From: a virus
Reading direction: 5' to 3' (one strand)
Virus record (IMG/VR): IMGVR_UViG_3300044971_002284
Span: 1 to 30,087 of that record
Length of the DNA stretch: 30,087 nt
How positions within the stretch are numbered: position 1 is the first letter of the stretch; each line of letters opens with the position of its first letter. Both the position numbers and the translations under genes were made by a program. This document shows, piece by piece, positions 14,564-20,412 of this stretch. The notes under the pieces are model-generated. The model was not told the origin of the DNA, did not search any database, and saw nothing but the letters and a program-made list of their open reading frames with translations.

Positions 14564-14582
14564 GCAGGACTCAACATCCTGC
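14564..14582 (+). repeat. Leader hairpin family D, copy 2
   Basis: Identical to copy 1: GCAGGA, loop CTCAACA, TCCTGC. The linker with CACTCAACATCTCAACTCAG leads to ATG 14611. The two copies flank the block 13777-14520, which includes the GIY-YIG gene. Confidence 0.75.
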
Positions 14583-14610
14583 ACTCAGTTCACTCAACAT
14601 CTCAACTCAG

Positions 14611-14805
14611 ATGAAACGTCTTTACTCCATGGGTAAGAACAGGTACATCACCTTGGATACTTACCACACACACCATGAGTCACTGCGTAGCAAATTGCTA
14701 CAAGCAATCTTTATCGCCATCATTGCATCCATCACTGGTTCTGCAATGGTCGGCGTAGACCTCATTCAACTTCCATCCACTAACAACAATGTATTCACTC
14801 GCTGA
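14611..14805 (+). CDS. Small membrane protein
   Basis: This protein is 64 residues from ATG 14611, starting MKRLYSMGKNRYITLDTYHT. A single membrane helix spans about residues 31-50 (LLQAIFIAIIASITGSAMVG). A longer reading from 14548 would translate hairpin D and is rejected. The start has no Shine-Dalgarno sequence. Its last 17 bases overlap the start of the next gene. Function unknown. Confidence 0.65.
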   Translation: MKRLYSMGKNRYITLDTYHTHHESLRSKLLQAIFIAIIASITGSAMVGVDLIQLPSTNNNVFTR

Positions 14806-15139
14806 ACACACCCAAGTTCTAGAAGCACGTATCAATCGCTTGATCGATAAGCTTCTGGAACACTACCACAAACAGTACGGAGATGGTTGCATCGAATTCA
14901 ACATTGTGCGTGGCACCAAGTATTACAAGATCATCCAGCGCAACGTCATACGTAACAACCTTGGCAGTTACGAAGGCAGCGTCCACGCCTTTATCCATCG
15001 TCAATCAGGTGCTGTTTACAAGCCCGCTTCATGGAAGGCACCAGCCAAACATGTGCGGTACAACCTGTTAGACGATGTGTCTTATGAGACCTGCCTCCTG
15101 AAAGCCGACTGGGCTGGATCGTATTTGTACATGAAGTAA
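14789..15139 (+). CDS. Conserved phage protein with KPASWKAPAK motif
   Basis: The 116-residue protein has an N-terminal helix (ARINRLIDKLLEHYH). It is followed by a beta-rich part with YKIIQRN and then VHAFIHRQSGAVYKPASWK with APAKHVRYNL, closing with GSYLYMK. The core F-[IV]-x-x-x-[ST]-G-x-V-[YL]-K-x-[AS]-S-W-K-A-P-A-K is familiar from hypothetical proteins of many phages. To my knowledge it has no assigned function. It overlaps the preceding membrane-protein gene by 17 bases, suggesting coupled translation. Confidence 0.75.
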   Translation: MYSLAEHTQVLEARINRLIDKLLEHYHKQYGDGCIEFNIVRGTKYYKIIQRNVIRNNLGSYEGSVHAFIHRQSGAVYKPASWKAPAKHVRYNLLDDVSYETCLLKADWAGSYLYMK

Positions 15140-15181
15140 CTACACACTACCTCTGGTGTCCTCACTGCCTGAACCACTACG

Positions 15182-15211
15182 GCTGGTACTTGCATCCTTG
15201 TTTGTACCAGC
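15182..15211 (+). promoter_or_regulatory. Leader hairpin GCTGGTAC/GTACCAGC
   Basis: A perfect eight-base-pair stem encloses a 14-base pyrimidine-rich loop (TTGCATCCTTGTTT). It is the only strong structure in the gap before ATG 15254. The linker after it contains CATTCAACGCAACA, similar to the other leaders. Confidence 0.55.
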
Positions 15212-15253
15212 TATTCTCCATCTGCATCCAACGCATTCAACGCAACACGATCC

Positions 15254-15691
15254 ATGGAAGCGCTCAGCCAGCTCGACGTTCACAACCCTGATCACATCAG
15301 TGTCATCACTCGCGATGGAAAGATTACCGTCTCGGTTACCAAGGACGGAGCATCCGTGACCCTTGGCTTTCCTATCCGCAATACATTTGACACTACCCCC
15401 CGATTCCCCCTGCAACAACAGCCAGCACCACAGGTAACGGCTGTTAAGGAGATCCAGGAGACACCTAAAGTTCTCAAGAAGAAGAAGACAAGGGTTAGTC
15501 CTGTAGGTAACTGCAAGCTAACCCCTGAGAAAGTCAGGAACATTAAGCAAGGTCTTGTTGATCCAGGCGTTGCTAAAGGTTTTGACAGCCGTCAGAAACT
15601 TTACGAATGGTTTGCTGACATTTATAAGGTGAGCTACCACACCATCTCCAACATTGACAAAGGTCTGGCCTGGAGAGGCGTAAAGATCTAA
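15254..15691 (+). CDS. Putative DNA-binding protein with C-terminal helix-turn-helix
   Basis: In this 145-residue protein, residues 1-45 look beta-rich (ISVITRDGKITVSVTKDG). A Pro/Gln linker leads to a Lys-rich patch (KVLKKKKTR) near residue 75. The last 55 residues read LTPEKVRNIKQGL, then YEWFADIYKVSYHTISNIDK and GLAWRGV. This matches the helix-turn-helix pattern VSxxTISxIxxGxxWxxV found in the DNA-binding tails of phage HNH/NUMOD proteins and small regulators. No nuclease domain is present, so a sequence-specific regulator of the phage programme is the likeliest role. Confidence 0.7.
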   Translation: MEALSQLDVHNPDHISVITRDGKITVSVTKDGASVTLGFPIRNTFDTTPRFPLQQQPAPQVTAVKEIQETPKVLKKKKTRVSPVGNCKLTPEKVRNIKQGLVDPGVAKGFDSRQKLYEWFADIYKVSYHTISNIDKGLAWRGVKI

Positions 15692-15727
15692 CTACCGCCG
15701 CTAGTACATCAGTACTACGACTGGACC

Positions 15728-15750
15728 TGGACATGTCCTTAAACTGTCCA
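15728..15750 (+). promoter_or_regulatory. Structured RNA element family C, copy 1
   Basis: TGGACA and TGTCCA pair around the 11-base loop TGTCCTTAAAC. Compared with copy 2 an A-T pair replaces a G-C pair at one stem position. CCTTTTACTCAGTTCAAACC then leads to ATG 15773. Confidence 0.7.
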
Positions 15751-15772
15751 TTCCTTTTACTCAGTTCAAACC

Positions 15773-15910
15773 ATGACTCAACTCGATCCCAACTACAACG
15801 CTGACTTGCTTGATGCCATGGCCGACATGGCATACGAACAAGAGCAAGCCATGCGTGAAGAATATGAACTCAACCCACCTGAACAGGAGACTTATGATGA
15901 CCAAGCATGA
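15773..15910 (+). CDS. 45-residue acidic protein
   Basis: The product begins MTQLDPNYNADLLDAMADMA and is rich in Glu, Asp, Gln and Met, predicted helical. It is directly downstream of family C copy 1 and its linker, with no Shine-Dalgarno sequence. The next frame starts inside its 3' end. Strongly acidic small proteins in phages often bind host enzymes or mimic DNA, but nothing here proves that. Confidence 0.65.
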   Translation: MTQLDPNYNADLLDAMADMAYEQEQAMREEYELNPPEQETYDDQA

Positions 15911-16298
15911 ACACGACGATGACATCATCTTGCATGTCATCGTTATCATTTCAATCTTCATTCAAATCATTCTGGAGGCACTCCAATGTCTTACATCTCA
16001 GAACTCAAGAAGTTCTACCCCAAAACTTACAAGGTCCGTTACGCAGTCAACGCCTACAACACTCACAAGTACTTCGAACACGAAGACCCAACGGTCATCA
16101 CCGTCCACCAAACAACGCTCAACTACGGCGGTCCAGAGGAAGGTGGATGGTGGTACCAGCAAGGCAACCCAGTCCTCAGCCACTGCATCTTCTCCAAGAA
16201 GCAGGCGATCCAAACCTACGTCAAGTACTTCGAAGAGTACGAGATCGAAGGTCAGCCCAGTCTTGGAGACACCACAACAAGCTCAAACATTGAGCTAA
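15894..16298 (+). CDS. Membrane peptide whose frame overprints the next gene
   Basis: From the paired ATG codons at 15894/15897 the product reads MMTKHEHDDDIILHVIVIIS and continues as one clear membrane helix to about residue 31. The frame does not stop there: it runs through the 122-residue gene in another phase and yields a Ser/Thr-rich low-complexity tail, 134 residues in all. The N-terminal 31 residues look real and the tail looks like a shadow. Either the peptide carries an overprinted tail or a stop was lost. The region also holds the GGAGG site for the next gene. Confidence 0.4.
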   Translation: MMTKHEHDDDIILHVIVIISIFIQIILEALQCLTSQNSRSSTPKLTRSVTQSTPTTLTSTSNTKTQRSSPSTKQRSTTAVQRKVDGGTSKATQSSATASSPRSRRSKPTSSTSKSTRSKVSPVLETPQQAQTLS

Positions 16299-16354
16299 GT
16301 TTCTCCAACGGATACGCTCAAGTGTATCCTCAGATTCGTCCACACTATTGCTAA
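15986..16354 (+). CDS. Conserved phage hypothetical protein (RPHYC end)
   Basis: This 122-residue, Tyr-rich and mixed alpha/beta protein starts MSYISELKKFYPKTYKVRYA. It contains GGPEEGGWWYQQGNPV, a helix SKKQAIQTYVKYFEEYEI and ends YPQIRPHYC. The GGPEEGGWW and YPxxRPHY elements are familiar from hypothetical proteins in phages and plasmids with no set function. A textbook GGAGG lies seven bases before the ATG, inside the overlapping membrane-peptide frame, so this internal gene uses a normal ribosome site. Confidence 0.75.
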   Translation: MSYISELKKFYPKTYKVRYAVNAYNTHKYFEHEDPTVITVHQTTLNYGGPEEGGWWYQQGNPVLSHCIFSKKQAIQTYVKYFEEYEIEGQPSLGDTTTSSNIELSFSNGYAQVYPQIRPHYC

Positions 16355-16357
16355 GTC

Positions 16358-16600
16358 ATGCAAGCAACTGCTGTACCAAACCTCAGCATTAATCAACGCA
16401 ACATCTACATGTATTTCCTGAACCACAGGAAGAAGTACGGCAAGACTCCTTGCTTCGTACCAAAGTGTACAACTCAAGTATCAAGGCTTGATCAATATCT
16501 CAACGCCTTAACGAAACTTGAGCAGTACGGATTACTACGCGTTGAACGGTGCAGTGATAACTACACCGGCTGGATCATGACTGAACCTAGACAACACTAG
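16358..16600 (+). CDS. Small winged-helix-like protein
   Basis: The 80-residue protein begins MQATAVPNLSINQRNIYMYF. Its pattern is helix (NQRNIYMYFLNHRKKYG), helix, recognition-type helix (SRLDQYLNALTKLEQYG) and a beta wing (LLRVERCSDNYTGWIM). This order is that of a winged helix-turn-helix as in small MarR/PadR-type or replication-initiator domains. It starts three bases after the preceding stop. DNA binding is inferred from the fold pattern only. Confidence 0.6.
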   Translation: MQATAVPNLSINQRNIYMYFLNHRKKYGKTPCFVPKCTTQVSRLDQYLNALTKLEQYGLLRVERCSDNYTGWIMTEPRQH

Positions 16601-16617
16601 CGTTATACGCACATAAG

Positions 16618-16658
16618 CCTGGGCATCACCGACGTAAGTACGGTGTGTAAGTCCCAGG
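16618..16658 (+). promoter_or_regulatory. Structured RNA element family B, copy 2
   Basis: P1 CCTGGG pairs with CCCAGG. The joints are CAT on the 5' side and TGTAAGT on the 3' side. P2 CACCG pairs with CGGTG around ACGTAAGTA. It lies 18 bases after one stop and 21 bases before ATG 16679. Confidence 0.75.
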
Positions 16659-16678
16659 ATTCACCTCAACCTAAACCA

Positions 16679-16954
16679 ATGACCTATCCCGAAGTCAACT
16701 GGAAGAAGAACGAGTATCACCAACTGCAAGAGGTGGTGAACCTCCTCAAAGCAATCCAAGAACGTGAGAGCAAGCGCCATCAAATGGACGAGCATCTCAC
16801 TCCACATACCGCAGATGTGGTACTGGAAGTCATAGGCATGCTCGAAGATGAGATCGACTATGACCCAAGTCCTTCCGAAGGGGGCGAACCGCCTATCACA
16901 CTGGATGAAATGCATACTGCTGCATGGAAAGAACATCAAGCCATGCATAGCTAA
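16679..16954 (+). CDS. Acidic helical protein, unknown
   Basis: This protein is 91 residues from ATG 16679, beginning MTYPEVNWKKNEYHQLQEVV. A reading from the GTG at 16643 would translate the RNA element and is rejected. It has a long amphipathic helix (residues 12-35), then an acidic stretch (LEVIGMLEDEIDYD). The leader CACCTCAACCTAAACCA has no Shine-Dalgarno sequence. No recognised domain. Confidence 0.65.
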   Translation: MTYPEVNWKKNEYHQLQEVVNLLKAIQERESKRHQMDEHLTPHTADVVLEVIGMLEDEIDYDPSPSEGGEPPITLDEMHTAAWKEHQAMHS

Positions 16955-16999
16955 CCCCCCTGCACCCCCCGAAGGGAGTACCAGGAGCTAACCTTCTAT

Positions 17000-17020
17000 T
17001 AGATAAGACATACTTATCTG
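17000..17020 (+). promoter_or_regulatory. AT-rich leader hairpin
   Basis: TAGATAAG and CTTATCTG pair (one T-G end pair) around ACATA. It lies in the 140-base gap before ATG 17095, which also holds C-rich runs and TTGACT at 17051 without a matching -10. The linker CACTTACTCAACTCATCTCA precedes the ATG. Confidence 0.5.
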
Positions 17021-17094
17021 TTGCTCTCTGTTACTTCCCTTCCTTACCCCTTGACTACCCTGGTAGACTCAACACACTTACTCAACTCATCTCA

Positions 17095-17301
17095 ATGAAA
17101 GACAACACTCCTCGCATACCAGACTCACTGGATATGCAAAGACTTCAAGCCATGCAACTTGTTGCTCGCATGAAGGAAACATCAGATCGTCTCGGCATCG
17201 GATTCATCGGGGGCTTTATTGCCCCCAATGGAGAGAAATTCGTCATGTCCAATATGGACGATGAAGACTACAACGCACTCATGCCGGAGGATCTGAAATG
17301 A
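17095..17301 (+). CDS. Small protein, unknown
   Basis: This 68-residue protein begins MKDNTPRIPDSLDMQRLQAM. A charged N-terminal helix leads to a Gly-rich beta part (RLGIGFIGGFIAPNGEKFVM) and an acidic tail. The start uses the CTCAACTCATCTCA linker with no Shine-Dalgarno sequence. Its stop overlaps the next ATG (ATGA). No family recognised. Confidence 0.65.
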   Translation: MKDNTPRIPDSLDMQRLQAMQLVARMKETSDRLGIGFIGGFIAPNGEKFVMSNMDDEDYNALMPEDLK

Positions 17302-17369
17302 ATACCTTATTCATCGCAGTACTTTCTGTGATGATTATTTGTGGAACAATCATGATTTTAGAGAAATGA
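17298..17369 (+). CDS. 23-residue membrane peptide
   Basis: The product is a single hydrophobic helix, MNTLFIAVLSVMIICGTIMI plus LEK. Both ends overlap neighbours by the ATGA arrangement: its ATG with the preceding stop and its TGA with the next ATG. This double coupling strongly supports translation of such a short frame. It would sit in the inner or thylakoid membrane; its target is unknown. Confidence 0.65.
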   Translation: MNTLFIAVLSVMIICGTIMILEK

Positions 17370-17563
17370 CCAAGCGTTTGCCCATCAGCTTTGATCGCAC
17401 CATCCATGGTGTGAACATCACCGAACACGGTGTCAAATCTTATAGCAAAGCAGTGAAGCTTGGTCCTTTCCAAGTAACACTCAATGCTAGTCCGAATGGT
17501 GTCAAGGGATCAATCAGTATCCCTGGCACAGGACTTAGCATTCCAAACATTAAGATAATCTGA
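17366..17563 (+). CDS. DUF4236-like small protein
   Basis: This protein is 65 residues from ATG 17366, beginning MTKRLPISFDRTIHGVNITE. Its core KAVKLGPFQVTLNAS then VKGSISIPGTGLSI matches the pattern of DUF4236-type bacterial proteins (KSIKLGPGhRhNhS ... hPGTGLSY). That family is a short beta-rich domain of unknown function. It is coupled by ATGA to the membrane peptide before it. The reading from 17339 would overlap that peptide in full and is rejected. Confidence 0.65.
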   Translation: MTKRLPISFDRTIHGVNITEHGVKSYSKAVKLGPFQVTLNASPNGVKGSISIPGTGLSIPNIKII

Positions 17564-17569
17564 AGAATT

Positions 17570-17746
17570 ATGACCTATCAAGAACTTTTATCTCAACTTG
17601 AAGTAATGAGTCAAGAACAATTAAACATGGATGTAACTGTTTATGTCTGTGATACTGAAGAATATTATGCAATCCAAGATGAAATTGTTTTTGCCACAGA
17701 AGAATGTGGCGTACTTGATATAGATCATCCCATATTGTATTTGTAA
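17570..17746 (+). CDS. Conserved cyanophage-type small protein (MTYxELLxxL)
   Basis: The 58-residue product begins MTYQELLSQLEVMSQEQLNM and continues DVTVYVCDTEEYYAI to a C-terminal VLDIDHPILYL. The pattern MTYxxLLxxLxxLxxEQLxxDVTVY then D-hP-hL is common among short cyanobacterial and cyanophage hypothetical proteins. This gene is visibly more A/T-rich than those around it, which hints at recent arrival. Start support is a weak GAAG. It is followed five bases later by RNA element B copy 3. Confidence 0.7.
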   Translation: MTYQELLSQLEVMSQEQLNMDVTVYVCDTEEYYAIQDEIVFATEECGVLDIDHPILYL

Positions 17747-17750
17747 GTAA

Positions 17751-17777
17751 CTGGGCATCCTTACGGTGTAAGTCCCA
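17751..17777 (+). promoter_or_regulatory. Structured RNA element family B, copy 3
   Basis: P1 TGGG pairs with CCCA. The joints are CAT and TGTAAGT as in copy 2. P2 is reduced to CC-TTAC-GG. ATG 17806 follows after CACTTACTCAATTCAACTT. Confidence 0.6.
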
Positions 17778-17805
17778 AACCTTGTCCACTTACTCAATTC
17801 AACTT

Positions 17806-17994
17806 ATGTCTGCTTACACTGAAGACCTTACCATGTTTGATCGAATTAATCTGGCTGCCTGCGCACAGCGCAGAGCAACAGATAATCTATTTGATTCAAA
17901 TCGTTGGAATGGCGAGTACGACACAGCACGTTTGTGGATGAAGTATCGCCTCATCAAGACCACCACTTATTCGTACATTGACGAAGACTCATGA
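17806..17994 (+). CDS. Small protein, unknown
   Basis: This protein is 62 residues from ATG 17806, beginning MSAYTEDLTMFDRINLAACA; an upstream TTG at 17782 is not needed. It is helical with two Trp and several Arg (RWNGEYDTARLWMKYRL) and an acidic end. No Shine-Dalgarno sequence is present; the start follows the CAATTCAACTT linker. Its stop overlaps the next start as ATGA. Confidence 0.65.
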   Translation: MSAYTEDLTMFDRINLAACAQRRATDNLFDSNRWNGEYDTARLWMKYRLIKTTTYSYIDEDS

Positions 17995-18248
17995 CTGTCC
18001 TTGCAATCGAAGACACCCTATTCACTGACACCCATGTCACTGTTACAGCAGTTGTTGACGAAATGCGGTTGCTTTATCACGCAACTCATCTCGACCCTGA
18101 AGAGTGGGCTCCTGCATTGTGTACAACAACTGTTGAACTGGATCCAGAGGAACCAATCCCTCTTGATGAAGATGGCTTCTGTGCCTATCTTGATCAGCTC
18201 GATCCTCAATGGGAACTGGTCGAACGCGATGACTTCGATCTAGATTGA
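17991..18248 (+). CDS. Strongly acidic protein
   Basis: The 85-residue product starts MTVLAIEDTLFTDTHVTVTA. The second half is very rich in Asp and Glu (ELDPEEPIPLDEDGF, ending RDDFDLD). Translation is coupled to the gene before it by an ATGA overlap. The acidic surface is compatible with DNA mimicry or binding a basic host partner. That idea comes from composition alone. Confidence 0.7.
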   Translation: MTVLAIEDTLFTDTHVTVTAVVDEMRLLYHATHLDPEEWAPALCTTTVELDPEEPIPLDEDGFCAYLDQLDPQWELVERDDFDLD

Positions 18249-18274
18249 TCGACTAATCATCTGACCAATCGTCC

Positions 18275-18297
18275 TGGGCATGACGTTAAACTGCCCA
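18275..18297 (+). promoter_or_regulatory. Structured RNA element family C, copy 2
   Basis: TGGGCA and TGCCCA pair around TGACGTTAAAC. About 50 bases, from CCTGG through the linker CCTTTTAC to the ATG, align with copy 1. Confidence 0.75.
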
Positions 18298-18318
18298 TCC
18301 TTTTACCCATTCAAATCA

Positions 18319-20043
18319 ATGCAATTCCAACTCCCCTCCAACCTGCAAACCGAACTCCTTGCTTATGACCCAACACTGAAGGTGTTGGCTAAGCAGACTA
18401 GGACCGCATCAACCAAGAAGGCTAAGTATCCCCTCGGTAACATTCCGCACCTTATCCCACATAACGTGGTGCGCGAATCAGATCAGCAAGCTGCGATTGA
18501 TGATATCAACCAGCAGAAAGCACCTGATCGTTACAGAGTATTTACCACGCCTGTGGACGTAGCAACTCCACAGGCCAGACTCAAAGTCATTGCCATCTTG
18601 TATCACTACGAACAAGTATGGTACGCAGCATGGCTACCTCCCAAGCAGCAAGCTGATGAGTATGTGTATGGCTATGCCTACGCATTCAAGAACACAGCGG
18701 CTGCTGCTAAGACTGCACCCCATCACATCTGGACCAGCAAAGACAAGTGCATCGAGCACGAAGGTGCTCGTGGCGTGCAGACCTTTACTTATTCAATGAA
18801 CATCACCGAGGGTGATGTTCAATCAAGTGAAGGTAGTGGCTGGCGTGCCTACCAATGGCAAGCCTTTAATCTTCACTGCCAGAAAGGACGCGAGATTATT
18901 GAGCATTGCGTCCGTCCATACGAAGCAAGCCTACGGGAAAATATGCCCACATGGTCTGATTCCCGTGGATTGTTTGATCGTATCCGCTGCAAGAACGTCT
19001 TTGATGCTGCTGACATTCCTCCAAAAATGGCCGAGCTTCTTGATCTAGAGCAAGGTCTAACTGTTGATAACTTACTCAATGCAGCAATTGAATTCAACAA
19101 GAACCCTAACTTTCCATCATCAACGTTTTGTGTACTGGAAAGAATCAGTCACATCATTTCCAAGCCAGCAATCAAGAAGCTGCTGCAGGCAGAGCTTGAT
19201 CGCTGCACACTTGCATACAACAACCCTAATAACACTGAGCGCAAGCCAATTACTCAAGGCTTTAGAACCTTTGTCCACGTCATTGATTCCATTGACTGGA
19301 TCAACAGGCTATGGCCTGACTGCCCACTTGATTACTACCAAACCTATTACAAAGAACTTCGTTACATCAGACTGAGTCAAGTGCGTACAAGCAGCATTAG
19401 CTCCAACTCAAATGCATTTGTTAGTTGGTTGCGTGAACACATGCCTGTTGCATCGATGTTCACAATGCTGCGCAAACAGCTCGAACAACAAACCTTGACT
19501 GGTCGAGATGCGGAGGTTGGCTATGCACGCTTTAGTTTCTTTGAACTAAATGACACATTTTCCATGGCAATCCGTATCCTTGACCATGGCAAAGAACTTG
19601 CACCACCCAAGCGTTGGCGCATTGATGACTTCCATGACTATGTGCAAGCTGAATCCTGGAAGATCCAGAACCCTAACGAATCGTTGCGTCAAGATCTATT
19701 CCCTGAACCCATCAGGGTTACACGCAATGGTGAGACCTGGTCATTTTTCCAGCCTGTTGACACACATCAACTAGCTATGTGGGGCCAGGCCGTACGCAAT
19801 TGCGTCGGCTCTGCATCACACTATGCTGATGACATCAAGAAGCGTAAGCACTTCATCGTGCTGTGCATGATTGATGGTAAGCCCACATTCACCATCCAGT
19901 TGGTGGTTGACATGGGCCTGATGTCCGTCAAGCAAATCTCTGGTGTCGCTAACCAGCGGCTCACTGAAGACCAACGTGAGGCTTACACAGAAGCCTTCCG
20001 TGAGGTCTTGCAACAACGGGAGAAGCAGCTACAATCTGCCTGA
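18319..20043 (+). CDS. PcfJ-like protein
   Basis: This protein is 574 residues from ATG 18319, beginning MQFQLPSNLQTELLAYDPTL. The C-terminal 90 residues hold the recognisable part: MWGQAVRNCVGSASHYADDI, then HFIVLC, a strand pair ending TFTIQLVVD, and VKQISGVANQRLT. This is the pattern of the PcfJ domain (LxxCVGSYxxxhxxG ... hxhh ... QxxGxxNxxh), first noted on a conjugative plasmid and seen in phages, with function unsettled. The upstream 480 residues are unrecognised. A start upstream at 18280 would translate the family C hairpin and is rejected. It is a single-gene unit with RNA hairpins on both sides. Confidence 0.7.
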   Translation: MQFQLPSNLQTELLAYDPTLKVLAKQTRTASTKKAKYPLGNIPHLIPHNVVRESDQQAAIDDINQQKAPDRYRVFTTPVDVATPQARLKVIAILYHYEQVWYAAWLPPKQQADEYVYGYAYAFKNTAAAAKTAPHHIWTSKDKCIEHEGARGVQTFTYSMNITEGDVQSSEGSGWRAYQWQAFNLHCQKGREIIEHCVRPYEASLRENMPTWSDSRGLFDRIRCKNVFDAADIPPKMAELLDLEQGLTVDNLLNAAIEFNKNPNFPSSTFCVLERISHIISKPAIKKLLQAELDRCTLAYNNPNNTERKPITQGFRTFVHVIDSIDWINRLWPDCPLDYYQTYYKELRYIRLSQVRTSSISSNSNAFVSWLREHMPVASMFTMLRKQLEQQTLTGRDAEVGYARFSFFELNDTFSMAIRILDHGKELAPPKRWRIDDFHDYVQAESWKIQNPNESLRQDLFPEPIRVTRNGETWSFFQPVDTHQLAMWGQAVRNCVGSASHYADDIKKRKHFIVLCMIDGKPTFTIQLVVDMGLMSVKQISGVANQRLTEDQREAYTEAFREVLQQREKQLQSA

Positions 20044-20056
20044 GCCCGCACGGTTT

Positions 20057-20086
20057 ACCAGCCTTAGCCTCGATACTAGGGCTGGT
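20057..20086 (+). promoter_or_regulatory. 11-base-pair leader hairpin
   Basis: ACCAGCCTTAG pairs with CTAGGGCTGGT (one G-T) around CCTCGATA. It ends seven bases before ATG 20094, with TTCAACT between. There is no T-run for termination. It could block or place the ribosome, or end the upstream message. Confidence 0.65.
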
Positions 20087-20093
20087 TTCAACT

Positions 20094-20321
20094 ATGACCG
20101 ACTACACCGATGATCAGCTACTCGCTATGGCTATGGCCAACATTGGTGAGTACATCACTGACAACTCACCGCAGTACATCCTGATTGACGAAGATCCTCG
20201 CAATGAGGATGACTACGACACATGGGACTATGGCACTGAGCCATTACCCCAAGATCACACTTGGCACTCCACATCAATTGATGTAGAGGTAAGTCCAAGT
20301 GACGCAGACGTGACGGAATAG
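20094..20321 (+). CDS. Acidic 75-residue protein ending inside the tRNA gene
   Basis: The product begins MTDYTDDQLLAMAMANIGEY and is dominated by Asp, Glu and Tyr. Its stop codon TAG at 20319-20321 lies within the D-arm of tRNA-Leu, an 18-base overlap. The bases 20258-20301 also form family B copy 4, so the last 20 codons serve as structured RNA too. The start lies seven bases after an 11-base-pair hairpin and has no Shine-Dalgarno sequence. Function unknown. Confidence 0.65.
   Translation: MTDYTDDQLLAMAMANIGEYITDNSPQYILIDEDPRNEDDYDTWDYGTEPLPQDHTWHSTSIDVEVSPSDADVTE
20258..20301 (+). promoter_or_regulatory. Structured RNA element family B, copy 4, inside a CDS
   Basis: P1 CACTTGG pairs perfectly with CCAAGTG. 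The 5' joint is CA and the 3' joint GTAAGT, as in the other copies. P2 CTCCACATC pairs with GATGTAGAG with one C-A mismatch, loop AATT. It ends two bases before the tRNA acceptor stem. Confidence 0.65.
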
Positions 20322-20389
20322 GTATACGTAACGCACTTAAAATGCGTCGGCCATTGGCCTTGCGGGTTCGACTCCCGCCGTCTGCACCA
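20304..20389 (+). tRNA. tRNA-Leu (anticodon UAA), CCA encoded
   Basis: The acceptor stem GCAGACG pairs with CGTCTGC. The anticodon stem ACGCA/TGCGT carries loop CTTAAAA with anticodon TAA. The long variable arm (GGCC-ATT-GGCC) marks a class II leucine tRNA, and the T-arm GCGGG-TTCGACT-CCCGC is canonical. The 3' end ACCA is encoded. It reads UUA codons, which a GC-richer host would use less. It sits where other operons have a leader hairpin: the linker CACTTACTCAACTCAAGACC and ATG 20413 follow directly. Confidence 0.97.
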
Positions 20390-20412
20390 ATCCACTTACT
20401 CAACTCAAGACC

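Noticed and set aside
16955-17094. TTGACT at 17051 as a sigma-70 -35 box
   Set aside because: No -10-like hexamer lies 16-18 bases downstream; the match is probably chance within a pyrimidine-rich leader.
12763-17777. GTAAGT in family B as a group II or spliceosomal-like 5' splice signal
   Set aside because: It always sits inside a short closed helix pair with no intron-sized structure downstream, and reading frames do not continue across it.
20304-20389. tRNA-Leu as a prophage attachment site
   Set aside because: The tRNA is whole, has class II features and encoded CCA, and no integrase or excisionase is in the window. A carried tRNA gene is the simpler reading.
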